From an uncultured beta proteobacterium (GTDB taxonomy: Bacteria; Pseudomonadota; Gammaproteobacteria; Burkholderiales; Burkholderiaceae_C), in assembly GCA_903840825.1 (NCBI GenBank), contig CAIMHL010000183.1:1-18745 (forward strand): 18,745 bases of DNA, read 5' to 3'. Within the stretch, counting starts at the first letter, position 1. Every line of letters begins with the position of its first letter. Shown here one piece after another: positions 7,383-15,771 of this stretch. The notes beneath the pieces were generated by a model. The model saw only the letters and a list, made by a program, of their open reading frames with translations. It had not been told where the DNA came from and did no database searches. The position numbers and the translations under genes were made by a program.

Positions 7383-8071
7383 ACCAAGACCTCTCCATTC
7401 TTCATCTGGTGCTCAATGCCAGCATCGTGGTGCAAGCCGTGATGGTGCTGCTGGTGGTTATTTCCGTGTCCAGTTGGGCGGCTATTTTCCGCAAGCTATT
7501 TGACCTCAAACGCGTGAAATCGCTCAATGACGACTTTGAGCGCGATTTTTGGTCGGGCACCAGCTTAAATGACCTGTTTGCTACCGCCACCAAAAATGCC
7601 CGCCAGTCTGGCCCTATGGAACGCATCTTTGCCAGCGGCATGCGCGAGTACCAAAAATTACGCGAAAAACGCATCACTGAAGCCGGCACCCTGATGGATG
7701 GCGCCCGCCGTGCCATGCGTGCCAGCTTTCAACGAGAGATGGATGTGATCGAGACCAACCTGTCCTTTCTCGCTTCGGTCGGCTCGGTCTCCCCTTATGT
7801 AGGTTTGTTTGGCACGGTTTGGGGCATCATGCACGCCTTCACGGGCTTGGCCTCCCTGCAACAAGTCACCCTATCCTCCGTGGCGCCCGGCATTGCCGAA
7901 GCGTTGGTGGCCACCGCCATTGGCTTGTTTGCCGCTATTCCGGCGGTGGTGGCCTACAACCGATTTGCCCGCGACATTGACCGCATCGCCATCCGCCTGG
8001 AAACCTTCACCGAAGAGTTCTCCAACATCTTGCAGCGCAATCTGGGTGCCCAGTCGGCCTCGGGCCACTAA
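7379..8071 (+). CDS. tolQ: Tol-Pal system inner-membrane proton channel subunit TolQ
   Basis: A 230-residue TolQ/ExbB/MotA-family protein. It has an N-terminal membrane helix (about residues 13-36), a cytosolic domain, and a helix pair containing 'PYVGLFGTVWGIMHAF' (139-154) and 'GIAEALVATAIGLFAAIPAVV' in the third helix. Thr146 and Thr179 align with the E. coli threonines 145 and 178 that line the proton path. With TolR it forms the stator that uses the proton gradient to energise TolA during outer-membrane constriction at division. It could be confused with ExbB, but the neighbours ybgC, tolR and tolA make TolQ the clear choice. Translation is coupled to ybgC by the ATGA overlap. Confidence 0.96.
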   Translation: MNQDLSILHLVLNASIVVQAVMVLLVVISVSSWAAIFRKLFDLKRVKSLNDDFERDFWSGTSLNDLFATATKNARQSGPMERIFASGMREYQKLREKRITEAGTLMDGARRAMRASFQREMDVIETNLSFLASVGSVSPYVGLFGTVWGIMHAFTGLASLQQVTLSSVAPGIAEALVATAIGLFAAIPAVVAYNRFARDIDRIAIRLETFTEEFSNILQRNLGAQSASGH

Positions 8072-8086
8072 TTCAGGAGATTGATC

Positions 8087-8509
8087 ATGGCTTCTCTGGT
8101 TAGCCGCGGCCGCGGACGTCGCACCATCAATGAAATCAATATGGTGCCCTTTATTGATGTGATGCTGGTGCTCTTGATCATCTTCATGGTCACCGCCCCC
8201 CTCATCACCCCCAGTGTGATCGACCTGCCCAGCGTGGCCAAAGCGGGCAAACAGCCTGATCAGGTGATCCAGATCGTGATCGCCAAAGACGAGACTATTG
8301 AGATGAAGGTGAACGAAAAAACCACCCCCATCACCCTCAAGACCCTCAGCTCTGCCGTGGCGCAAGCCCAAAGTGGCATCGCCAACTCGGCAGTCGTCAT
8401 CAGTGCCGATAAAAACATCAAGTACGAGTCGGTGGTGAAGGTGATGGATACGCTTCAAAAAGCAGATATCAAGCGCGTAGGCCTGTCGGTGCAACTAAGC
8501 CAAGACTGA
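8087..8509 (+). CDS. tolR: Tol-Pal system inner-membrane protein TolR
   Basis: A 140-residue TolR/ExbD-family protein. A cytosolic 'INEINMVPFIDVMLVLLIIF' region leads into the single membrane helix; Asp24 is the conserved proton-carrying residue (Asp23 in E. coli), followed by 'MVTAPLIT' and a periplasmic domain. The start was chosen at ATG 8087 because AGGAGA at 8075-8080 is a good ribosome binding site 6 bases upstream. The in-frame TTG at 8081 touches that site and would be too close. This is the only strong Shine-Dalgarno sequence noticed in the run, and it falls at a junction lacking the stop-start overlap used by the preceding genes. Confidence 0.95.
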   Translation: MASLVSRGRGRRTINEINMVPFIDVMLVLLIIFMVTAPLITPSVIDLPSVAKAGKQPDQVIQIVIAKDETIEMKVNEKTTPITLKTLSSAVAQAQSGIANSAVVISADKNIKYESVVKVMDTLQKADIKRVGLSVQLSQD

Positions 8510-8541
8510 GACACCGGCCCTGACACCGACGCTTATTGAAG

Positions 8542-9495
8542 ATGACCGCTTTGCACGCTGCCGAACGTTTTGAATTTGCGCCACCAGCCCCCAAAGGCTT
8601 GGTGCGCGGGCTCGGCATCGCCTTGCTGGCCCACGCATTTTTGCTGGCCGCCCTGACTTGGGGCGTCAACTGGAAAACTAACCCGCAGACGGCATCGGCT
8701 GAGGCCGAGCTGTGGTCAGCCGTGCCCCAAGAGGCCGCGCCCAAACTCGTCGAGCCGCCGCCCGTTGCCCCCACGCCCCCCCTGCAGGCAGACCCACCAA
8801 CGCCCCCCGCGCCTCCAAAACCTGCCAAGCCTGCACCTGCGCCAGTGGCTGAGCCCGAGGCCCCTAAGGCCGACATTGTGCTAGCCAAAGAAAAACTGCG
8901 GCTCAAAAAAGAAAAGCAGGATGCACTGGACGCTCAGCGCTTGGCCCAATTGAAACTTGAAAAGGCCGAGAAGGTCGAAAAGCTCAAGCAAGCGAAACAA
9001 GACAAACTCAAACAAGACCAGCTCAACAAAGAAAAAGCCCTGCTAGAGGCGAAGAAAAAGAGCGCCCTTGAGGCCAAGCGCAAAGAAGCGCTGAAGGATG
9101 AGCAAGAACAGTTGGACAACCAAAAGATTGAAATCCAGCGCGAAGCCAACCTCAAACGCATCGCCGGGCTGGCCGGTGCCACGGGAGGCGCCGAGGCCAA
9201 GGGCACTGCCCTGCAGGCGACCGGGCCATCACCCAGTTATGCTGGCAAACTGCGCGCCCGTATCAAACCAAATATTGAAACACCCGGCGACATCGCAGGC
9301 AACCCGATGGCTGAAATCGAGGTTCGAACAGCGCCTGACGGCACCATCATCAGCCGCAAGTTGCTTAAAACTAGCGGAGTCAAAATCTGGGACGATGCGG
9401 TCCTGAAAGCCATCGACAAAACCGACGCCTTGCCTAAAGACACCGATGGCCGCGTGCCAAGCACACTGATCATCAGCTTCAGGCCCAAAGACTAA
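8542..9495 (+). CDS. tolA: Cell envelope integrity protein TolA
   Basis: A 317-residue TolA with the classical three-domain layout. A single membrane helix lies at about residues 20-43 and contains His31, matching the functionally important His of the TolA/TonB helix (the Ser of the usual SxxxH pair is Ala here). A Pro-rich segment follows at 67-107, then a Lys/Glu/Ala/Gln-rich coiled-coil arm at about 113-207, and a C-terminal TonB-like domain from about 230 with 'SYAGKLRARIKPNI', 'AEIEVRTAPDGTI' and 'WDDAVLKAID'. TolA spans the periplasm to reach TolB and Pal. The ATG at 8542 is preferred over a TTG at 8536. It is the last plus-strand gene here: tolB and pal do not follow, and a terminator-like structure lies directly downstream. 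Confidence 0.95.
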   Translation: MTALHAAERFEFAPPAPKGLVRGLGIALLAHAFLLAALTWGVNWKTNPQTASAEAELWSAVPQEAAPKLVEPPPVAPTPPLQADPPTPPAPPKPAKPAPAPVAEPEAPKADIVLAKEKLRLKKEKQDALDAQRLAQLKLEKAEKVEKLKQAKQDKLKQDQLNKEKALLEAKKKSALEAKRKEALKDEQEQLDNQKIEIQREANLKRIAGLAGATGGAEAKGTALQATGPSPSYAGKLRARIKPNIETPGDIAGNPMAEIEVRTAPDGTIISRKLLKTSGVKIWDDAVLKAIDKTDALPKDTDGRVPSTLIISFRPKD

Positions 9496-9513
9496 GCTAT
9501 TAACTTAATAGCT
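9495..9513. repeat. Perfect 9-bp inverted repeat directly after tolA
   Basis: AGCTATTAA at 9495-9503 and TTAATAGCT at 9505-9513 are exact reverse complements around one central C, beginning at the last base of the tolA stop codon. By a simple random-sequence estimate a 9-bp repeat with this spacing is expected about 0.07 times in a window this long, so it is probably meaningful. It may be a binding site or, more likely, the left part of a dispersed AT-rich repeat continuing into the next palindrome. Confidence 0.6.
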
Positions 9514-9525
9514 GGTTAAGCATGT

Positions 9526-9549
9526 AAATAGGGCTCTAGAGCTCTATTT
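9526..9549. terminator. Probable bidirectional terminator between tolA and dnaE
   Basis: A 24-base near-perfect palindrome: AAATAG (9526-9531) pairs with CTATTT (9544-9549), GCTC (9533-9536) with GAGC (9539-9542), and the only mismatch is G9532 opposite T9543, which is a G-U pair in the plus-strand RNA. A-rich sequence on the left and T-rich on the right gives a U-containing tail in both directions. It sits between the stop codons of the convergent tolA and dnaE genes, exactly where a two-way intrinsic terminator is expected. The U tracts are short, so efficiency may be moderate. Confidence 0.65.
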
Positions 9550-12500
9550 CACTCATAAACTATAGAGGCCTGGCCTTGCTCGGCCTGCACCCGCCAAGCG
9601 GCCAGGGCTTCATTGCTGGGGAAAAATTTGGCACCTTCCCCCAGCTGCAACTCAGCCGCTGCAGCGCCCTCGGCCCCTTTGATAGCCAGCGCCAAACGCA
9701 CCGACAAACCGCGCAGCAAGTCGCCCTGCTCGGACTCCTCACGCTGAGCCGGAAACTCTTTGACCATGCGCGCCACATCCGGCAATTTGCGGCTCTCCCC
9801 CGAGCCCACCACCACGCGCAGGTACTTGCCAAAGCGGCAGCGCGCTTGATCGAGGTCCCAGATCTGGGTCACGGTCAGTTGCAGCCCGCCCGAAAAACGG
9901 TCCAGTTGCTGCTTGCCCATCACAATCACCAACTCATCGTCTTTGAGCAAGTTTTTGTGCGCGTTGATCAGCGCCTCGTCAGCCCGGGCTTCAATGACGC
10001 CAGTTTTGTCGTCTAGCTTGAACAGCGCCAACTTGCCGCGCTGCCCGTTGATCACCCTAAAGTCGGTGATGATGCCGGCCAGCAACTGCGGCTCGCGGGT
10101 ATCAATCAAATCGTCGATCTGGCGCTTGGCAAAGCGGCGCACCTCCAGCACCACCTCATCAAACAAGTGGCCTGACAAGTAGAAGCCCACCGCTGTTTTC
10201 TCATAAACCAGACGCTCTTTGATGCCCCAAGGCATAGCATCCACCAGCTCAGGCTCTTGCGTGCTGGAGCCGTGGTCGTCGTCGCCGCCCATGTCAAACA
10301 GGCCGCCCTGGTTGGCGTTGGCCACGGCTGCCGCACCAAAGTCAAACGCCCGCTCCACCGAGGCCAACAGAGATGCCCGGTTGAGTTGAATCGCATCAAA
10401 CGCACCGGCTTTGATCAAGGCCTCCACCGTGCGCTTGTTCATCTTGCTGCGGTCTACCCGCACGCAAAAATCAAACAAACTCTTGAACGGCCCCACCGTG
10501 TCGCCCGAGGGCCCACTCCCACGCCCTTCGCGTGCCGCCACAATCGCCTCTACAGCCTGCTGGCCTGTGCCCTTGATGGCGCTCAGGCCGTAGCGAATTT
10601 GCTTGTCCGAGATCGGCTCGAAGCGGCTCACGCCCCGGTTCACATCTGGCGGCTCAAAGGTCAGACCCATCTTCAGGGCGTCTTCAAACAGCACTTTCAA
10701 CTTGTCGGTGTCGTCCATCTCCACCGTCATGTTGGCGCAGAAAAACTCGGCGGTGTAATGCACCTTGAGCCAACCGGTGTGGTACGCCAACAGCGAGTAA
10801 GCAGCCGCGTGTGACTTGTTGAAGCCGTAGCCGGCAAACTTCTCCATCAAGTCAAAAATCTCGTCGGCCTTGGCCTCATTGATCTCGTTCTTGAGCGCGC
10901 CATCGCGGAAAATCTGGCGGTGCTTGGCCATCTCGTCGGCGTCTTTTTTACCCATGGCGCGGCGCAGCATGTCCGCGCCGCCCAATGAGTAGCCGCCCAA
11001 AATCTGAGCCGTCTGCATCACCTGCTCTTGGTACACCATGATGCCGTAGGTCTCGGACAGCATGTTGGCCACCAGCGGGTGCGGATATTCCACCACCTCG
11101 CGTCCGTGCTTACGGGCCACAAAGCTGGGGATCAGGTCCATCGGGCCGGGGCGGTACAGCGCGTTCAAGGCAATCAGGTCTTCCAGGCGCGTAGGCTTGG
11201 CGTCTTTCAGCATGCCCTGCATGCCGCGCGACTCAAACTGAAACACCGCCTCGGTCTTGCCCTCGCTGAACAAGCGGTACACCCGCGCATCATCCAGCGG
11301 CAGGTTCTCGTAGGCAAAATCTTCCTGCCCCTGGTGTCGCTTGATGATGAACTGGCGCGCAATCTCCAAAATGGTGAGCGTGGCCAAGCCCAAAAAGTCG
11401 AACTTCACCAGGCCAATCGCCTCCACGTCGTTCTTGTCATACTGACTCACCGCCGACTCACTGCCAGGTTGCTGGTACAGCGGGCAAAAGTCGGTCAGTT
11501 TGCCAGGCGCAATCAACACGCCCCCAGCGTGCATGCCCACATTGCGGGTCATGCCCTCGAGCTTGCGGGCCAACTCCAGCAGGGTTTTGACGTCTTCCTC
11601 TTTGCCTTCGCGCTCGGCCAAAATGGGCTCGTCGGTGGCGTAAACCGTTTTATCGTCTTTTTTGCGGTCCGCCGGGGGCAGTTGCAGGCTCACGCTCACA
11701 CCGGGTTTGTTGGGGATGAGCTTGCTGATGCCGTCACAAAAGGTGTAGCTCATGTCCAGCACGCGGCCCACATCCCGCACGGCGGCACGCGCCGCCATGG
11801 TGCCAAACGTCACAATCTGACTCACGGCGTTTTTACCGTATTTGTCTTTGACGTAGTCAATCACCAAATTGCGGTTGGTTTGGCAAAAGTCGATGTCAAA
11901 GTCGGGCATGGAAACCCGCTCGGGGTTCAAAAACCGCTCAAACAGCAGGTTGTACTGCAGCGGGTCCAAATCCGTAATCTTCATCGAATACGCCACCAGC
12001 GAACCCGCCCCCGATCCCCGACCTGGCCCCACCGGGCAGCCATTGTTTTTTGCCCAGTTGATGAAGTCGCCCACGATCAAAAAGTAACCCGGAAAGCCCA
12101 TTTTTAAGATGGTGCCAATCTCAAACTCCAGACGCTCCACATAGCGCGGGCGCTCAAGCTCGCGTTTGGCTTCATCCGGATACAGGTGAATCAGCCGCTC
12201 CTTCAAGCCTTCGTGCGAGGTGTAGCGAAAGTATTCCTCGGGCGTCATGTGCTGGCCGTCCACCAAGGGCGTGGGGAATTCGGGCAACTGCGGCTTGTTG
12301 AGTACCAGGGTCAAATTGCAGCGTTTGGCAATTTCAAGCGTGTTGGCCAGCGCGGATGGGATATCGGCAAACAGCGCCTGCATTTGGGCCGATGATTTGA
12401 AATACTGCTCGCGGGTGAACTTGCGCACGCGGCGCTGGTTGCCCAAAATCTCGCCCTCGGCAATGCACACGCGGGCCTCGTGGGCCTCGTAGTCCTCAAA

Positions 12501-13109
12501 CTCTGTAAATTGGACCGGGTGCGTGGCCACCACTGGCAAGCCCATGCGGGCCGCCAACTGCACCGCAGCCACCACATGCGCTTCATCGTCCACCCGGCCT
12601 GCGCGCTGCAACTCCAGGTAAAAACGGTGCACAAAAATGCCGCTTAACTGCAAGGCCACGTCAAAAGCCCGCGCCTCATCACCTTGCACCAGCGCTTGCC
12701 CCACCGGACCGGCCTGCGCACCGGACAAAGCCAGCAAACCTTCGTTGAGCTCCATAAGCCAAGCCAGCTTGACCGAGGCTTGCGGCTTGCTGCCTTGCTG
12801 CGTCCAGGCACGGGCCAGCAGCTCAGACAAATTAAGGTATCCCTGCGTGCTTTGCACCAGCAACACCACACGCGACAAGGCTGCGGCGTCTTTGCCCAAA
12901 CCTTCCAGCCAAATTTCGGTACCAATCAGCGGTTTGACACCCCGTTTGCGCGCTTCTTTGTAAAATTTGATGGTTCCAAACAGATTGCTTAAATCTGTAA
13001 TAGCCAGGGCGGGCTGACCGTCAGAGGCCGCGCACTTGACGATATCATCGATACGGTTAGTGCCGTCAACGACGGAAAATTCAGTGTGGAGACGAAGGTG
13101 AACAAACAT
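9549..13109 (-). CDS. dnaE: DNA polymerase III alpha subunit (replicative polymerase)
   Basis: A 1186-residue DnaE1-type catalytic subunit, the normal length. It starts with the PHP domain 'MFVHLRLHTEFSVVDG' and 'PALAITDLSNLFG', then the palm with 'GPGRGSGAGSLVAYS' (361-375) and the catalytic aspartates in 'MPDFDIDFCQTNR' (from residue 401), then 'MHAGGVLIAP', 'YRPGPMDLIPSF' and 'YGIMVYQEQVMQ'. The tandem helix-hairpin-helix region includes 'GYGFNKSHAAAYSLLAYHTGWLK' (shown in outline only), and a C-terminal OB-fold contains 'LLAGIITDFRVINGQRGKLA'. ATG at 13107-13109 matches the conserved family start; an upstream in-frame GTG at 13113-13115 would add two residues. It is convergent with tolA and divergent from the response regulator gene across about 86 bases. 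Confidence 0.97.
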   Translation of the reverse strand: MFVHLRLHTEFSVVDGTNRIDDIVKCAASDGQPALAITDLSNLFGTIKFYKEARKRGVKPLIGTEIWLEGLGKDAAALSRVVLLVQSTQGYLNLSELLARAWTQQGSKPQASVKLAWLMELNEGLLALSGAQAGPVGQALVQGDEARAFDVALQLSGIFVHRFYLELQRAGRVDDEAHVVAAVQLAARMGLPVVATHPVQFTEFEDYEAHEARVCIAEGEILGNQRRVRKFTREQYFKSSAQMQALFADIPSALANTLEIAKRCNLTLVLNKPQLPEFPTPLVDGQHMTPEEYFRYTSHEGLKERLIHLYPDEAKRELERPRYVERLEFEIGTILKMGFPGYFLIVGDFINWAKNNGCPVGPGRGSGAGSLVAYSMKITDLDPLQYNLLFERFLNPERVSMPDFDIDFCQTNRNLVIDYVKDKYGKNAVSQIVTFGTMAARAAVRDVGRVLDMSYTFCDGISKLIPNKPGVSVSLQLPPADRKKDDKTVYATDEPILAEREGKEEDVKTLLELARKLEGMTRNVGMHAGGVLIAPGKLTDFCPLYQQPGSESAVSQYDKNDVEAIGLVKFDFLGLATLTILEIARQFIIKRHQGQEDFAYENLPLDDARVYRLFSEGKTEAVFQFESRGMQGMLKDAKPTRLEDLIALNALYRPGPMDLIPSFVARKHGREVVEYPHPLVANMLSETYGIMVYQEQVMQTAQILGGYSLGGADMLRRAMGKKDADEMAKHRQIFRDGALKNEINEAKADEIFDLMEKFAGYGFNKSHAAAYSLLAYHTGWLKVHYTAEFFCANMTVEMDDTDKLKVLFEDALKMGLTFEPPDVNRGVSRFEPISDKQIRYGLSAIKGTGQQAVEAIVAAREGRGSGPSGDTVGPFKSLFDFCVRVDRSKMNKRTVEALIKAGAFDAIQLNRASLLASVERAFDFGAAAVANANQGGLFDMGGDDDHGSSTQEPELVDAMPWGIKERLVYEKTAVGFYLSGHLFDEVVLEVRRFAKRQIDDLIDTREPQLLAGIITDFRVINGQRGKLALFKLDDKTGVIEARADEALINAHKNLLKDDELVIVMGKQQLDRFSGGLQLTVTQIWDLDQARCRFGKYLRVVVGSGESRKLPDVARMVKEFPAQREESEQGDLLRGLSVRLALAIKGAEGAAAAELQLGEGAKFFPSNEALAAWRVQAEQGQASIVYE

Positions 13110-13195
13110 CTCCACATTCTAAATTGCGGGTCATCCCGAAAATTAAATGGGGGTGCTGTTCGGGGCTATCACCCCATGAAAGCAAACGGGTAACT
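13110..13195. promoter_or_regulatory. Divergent intergenic region between dnaE and the response regulator gene
   Basis: These 86 bases must hold the upstream signals of two divergent genes. On the minus strand a TAGAAT lies just upstream of dnaE and resembles a -10 box, but no good -35 match was found. Two inverted repeats are present: CGGG/CCCG (13127-13138, 4-base loop) and GGGGTG/CACCCC (13150-13155 and 13170-13175, 14-base gap). The second lies about 20 bases before the response regulator start and could fold near its translation start. These are short and G/C-rich, so chance is not excluded. Confidence 0.35.
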
Positions 13196-13849
13196 ATGGT
13201 AAAAATTCTTGTGGTCGATGACCACGCTTTGGTGCGTGAAGGCTTGTGTCAAGTCCTGAAAGGGCTGGATGACGAGGTCGAAGTGCTGCAGGCGGCCGAC
13301 TGTACCCAGGCTTTTCAATTGGCCGACCTTCACCCGGACTTCGACCTGGTGTTGCTCGACTTCCATCTGCCCGATATGAACGGCCTGGCTGCGCTGGGCG
13401 TGCTGGGCAAATCGCACCCTGAACTCCCCATCGTTATTTTGTCGGGCTCGTACAACTTGCAAATCGTACGAAAAGTGATGAAAAGCGGTGCGGCCGGCTT
13501 CATCGCCAAATCGGGGGTTAGTACAGAGCTACTCAGCGCACTCAAGCTGGTACTGGCCGGCGAGGTCTATACCCCCACCGAATTACTGCTCAGCATGACC
13601 GCGCCCCCGCAAGGCCAACCCAGCGATGAGGAGCCCTCATTGCCCTTGACCACGCGCCAGGAGGAGGTTTTGCAGCTGCTGATGGACGGCTTGGCCAACA
13701 AAGAAATCAGCCGCGTTTTGAACTTGTCGGCTGAAACCACCAAGAACCATGTCACGGCGGTACTTCGGCACTTCGGGGTCAAAACCCGCGTACAGGCGGT
13801 CATTGCGGCCACCGACCAGGGTTACAACAAATCAGGACTCATGTTTTAG
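13196..13849 (+). CDS. Two-component response regulator, NarL/LuxR family
   Basis: A 217-residue receiver plus DNA-binding regulator. The receiver has the acidic pair Asp8-Asp9 in 'ILVVDDHALVREGL', the phosphate-accepting Asp55 in 'VLLDFHLPDMNG', Ser83 in 'ILSGS' and Lys105 in 'GFIAKSG'. After a short linker the LuxR-type helix-turn-helix spans about 151-208: 'LTTRQEEVLQLLMDGLANKE', 'ISRVLNLSAETTKNHV' and 'VKTRVQAVIAA'. The start is ATG 13196, which gives the family's usual N-terminus; an open frame extending upstream to 13124 has no receiver character. The gene is convergent with the hybrid kinase, and their stop codons overlap (TTTAG), so it is the likely partner. Its targets are unknown; the receptor operon is a reasonable guess. 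Confidence 0.92.
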   Translation: MVKILVVDDHALVREGLCQVLKGLDDEVEVLQAADCTQAFQLADLHPDFDLVLLDFHLPDMNGLAALGVLGKSHPELPIVILSGSYNLQIVRKVMKSGAAGFIAKSGVSTELLSALKLVLAGEVYTPTELLLSMTAPPQGQPSDEEPSLPLTTRQEEVLQLLMDGLANKEISRVLNLSAETTKNHVTAVLRHFGVKTRVQAVIAATDQGYNKSGLMF

Positions 13850-15771
13850 TTCGTCTCCACGTCATTGAGCAAATGGCGCACCAGACTGCGTAACTTGGCC
13901 GGGCGCACTGGCTTGTGCAGCAAGGTCAGCTGGGCCGCTTTAGAGGCTTCGCTCAAGTCCAGATTCATGTCCCCACTCATCAGACAAGCGGGCAGGTCAC
14001 CTCCTACCTGTGCGCGCACTTGGGCGATGGTGTCAATGCCGTTGGCCCCTTCAGGGAGTCGGTAGTCGCTGATGATGAGCTCAGGCACCCAACCCCGACC
14101 AAGGTGGGCCAGGGCTTGCACCGCGCCTACCGCGCAGCGCAACTCGCACCCCCACGATGCCAGCAAACTCTCCAGCGCCGCTAAAGCCAGAACATCATCC
14201 TCAATGAGCAGCACTTGGCGGCCTTCAAACTCACGGGCAGGTGCAGTCACCTCCTGCGGGGTCAAACGGGCAAGGTCTGGCGATGCGGTCGGCAACTCAA
14301 AAGAAAACCGGGTGCCCTGCCCCAAATGCGAGCACAAAGCCAGCGGATGGTCCAAAAGCTTCAGGGTCCGCTTGACGATGTTCAGCCCCAAACCCAAACC
14401 CTGGGTGCGGTTGCGCTCTGCATTGCCGACCTGGAAAAACTCGGTAAATACGGCCTGGTGGTGCTCTGGCGCGATACCCTGCCCACTGTCCCATACTTCT
14501 AACCTTATTTTTTCACCGCCCGGGAGCAGACGGCACGCCACCACCACACCCCCCATTTGGGTGTAGCGCAGGGCGTTGTCGACCAGATTGATCAACACCC
14601 GGTGCAGCAAACCCGCATCACTTTGCACCCAAACCTTGCTTGGACGCACATGAAAAGTCAATTTTTGTTCCTGCGCGTTCAAGACAAAGCTAGCGCGCAA
14701 CTTCTCGAAAATATCTTCGATGGGAAAGGAGCTTAAGCGCACAGGCACTGCATGGGCGTCGAGCCGGGAGATATCGAGCAAGCCATCGAGTAAATCCTGC
14801 ATGGCGTGCACGGAACTCTCCAGATATCTGATGAGACCTGTGGTTTGTGGGTCGTGTGGGAGTTGCGCCAGCCGTGCCACAAACATCCCCAAAGCGTGCG
14901 TGGGTTGTCTTAAATCGTGGCTGGCCGCTGCCAAGAACCGTGACTTGGAGAGCGTAGCAGTCTCAGCTTCTTCCTTTTTCTCACGCAAAGCCTCCGTCGC
15001 CATCCTGATACGCTGCTCCAGATCGTCGCGGCTCGTGGCCAAGCGTTCGGCCGTGTGATTGAGCACGATCTGCAACTCCCGCAAGGGGTCATTGGGCAAG
15101 AGGGGATTGCGGGTCGAAAAATCACCCAGCCCAATCCGCTTGATCAATTCTGAGACGCTAAAAATGGGGACCATGACACCCTGGCCCAACTTGAAAGCCA
15201 AAAAGCCGGCAAGCACTAGGCCCAGTGCCAAAACAAACAGTCCCAGCACCCAAACTTCCCGCTCACGCACCAACAAGGCCTCCTGGGAAAACTCCACCAG
15301 AATATGGCCCAAAAGTGCCGGCTTCAGGGCCACGCCAGACAGGCTTGTCCCCAGTAGATCGTCCAGTTGCACGGCGCTTGGAAACACCGGTTGCACCAAC
15401 AAGTCAACGCCTCTGCGTGTATCAAAAGTGGCACTGGGGGCATAGCCCAAGAGTGGGAAGTGGGTAAGACGACTCTGCCCCGCCGTCAATAGCGTCAAGC
15501 CCCGGTCGTCCAGAATAGTGACCGAGACCACGTCAGACTCCTGCATGGCCGCATTGACCAAGACCTGGAGTTGAACGACGTTGGCCGAGAACAATCCATA
15601 CTCACTAGACACGGCCAACTGACGGATCAAGGCCTGGGACTTCTGATGGTAGGCCTTGTCCATGTCGCCCATGCGCGCCGTCAGAAAAACAGCGGTCAGC
15701 AGGCCTGAAATCAGCAAGACCGGGAGCAACACCGCCAGCAGCATGCGCGTGAGAATTGAGAGCGGCTTCAT
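13846..15771 (-). CDS. Hybrid sensor histidine kinase with C-terminal receiver
   Basis: A 641-residue inner-membrane kinase. Membrane helices at about 9-31 and 173-195 enclose a ~140-residue periplasmic sensor whose 'QLAVSSEYGLFSANVVQLQ' resembles the sCache-type sensor seen in BarA-like kinases. A HAMP linker (196-249) and coiled coil lead to the dimerisation domain with His285 in 'AAASHDLRQPTHALGMF', the DLRQP-type H box. The ATPase domain follows: N box 'NLVDNALRYT' (Asn399), G1 'DSGQGIA' (428-434) and G2 'GLGLGLNIV' (458-466). The C-terminal receiver has Glu524-Asp525-Asp526, Asp569 in 'IISDYRLPEG', and Lys620. No HPt domain is present. Its ATG overlaps the stop of the upstream substrate-binding protein gene (TGA within 15768-15771), implying coupled production and a shared sensing role. 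Confidence 0.93.
   Translation of the reverse strand: MKPLSILTRMLLAVLLPVLLISGLLTAVFLTARMGDMDKAYHQKSQALIRQLAVSSEYGLFSANVVQLQVLVNAAMQESDVVSVTILDDRGLTLLTAGQSRLTHFPLLGYAPSATFDTRRGVDLLVQPVFPSAVQLDDLLGTSLSGVALKPALLGHILVEFSQEALLVREREVWVLGLFVLALGLVLAGFLAFKLGQGVMVPIFSVSELIKRIGLGDFSTRNPLLPNDPLRELQIVLNHTAERLATSRDDLEQRIRMATEALREKKEEAETATLSKSRFLAAASHDLRQPTHALGMFVARLAQLPHDPQTTGLIRYLESSVHAMQDLLDGLLDISRLDAHAVPVRLSSFPIEDIFEKLRASFVLNAQEQKLTFHVRPSKVWVQSDAGLLHRVLINLVDNALRYTQMGGVVVACRLLPGGEKIRLEVWDSGQGIAPEHHQAVFTEFFQVGNAERNRTQGLGLGLNIVKRTLKLLDHPLALCSHLGQGTRFSFELPTASPDLARLTPQEVTAPAREFEGRQVLLIEDDVLALAALESLLASWGCELRCAVGAVQALAHLGRGWVPELIISDYRLPEGANGIDTIAQVRAQVGGDLPACLMSGDMNLDLSEASKAAQLTLLHKPVRPAKLRSLVRHLLNDVETN

Noticed and set aside
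11028..12107. 359-codon open frame on the plus strand opposite dnaE
   Set aside because: It lies entirely antisense to a well-conserved part of dnaE, has low-complexity His/Gln/Ala-rich translation and no recognisable domain, as expected from a GC-rich codon pattern.
13124..13195. 24-residue N-terminal extension of the response regulator
   Set aside because: The receiver fold begins at 'MVKILVVDD' from ATG 13196; the upstream codons cover the G/C-rich hairpins of the intergenic region.
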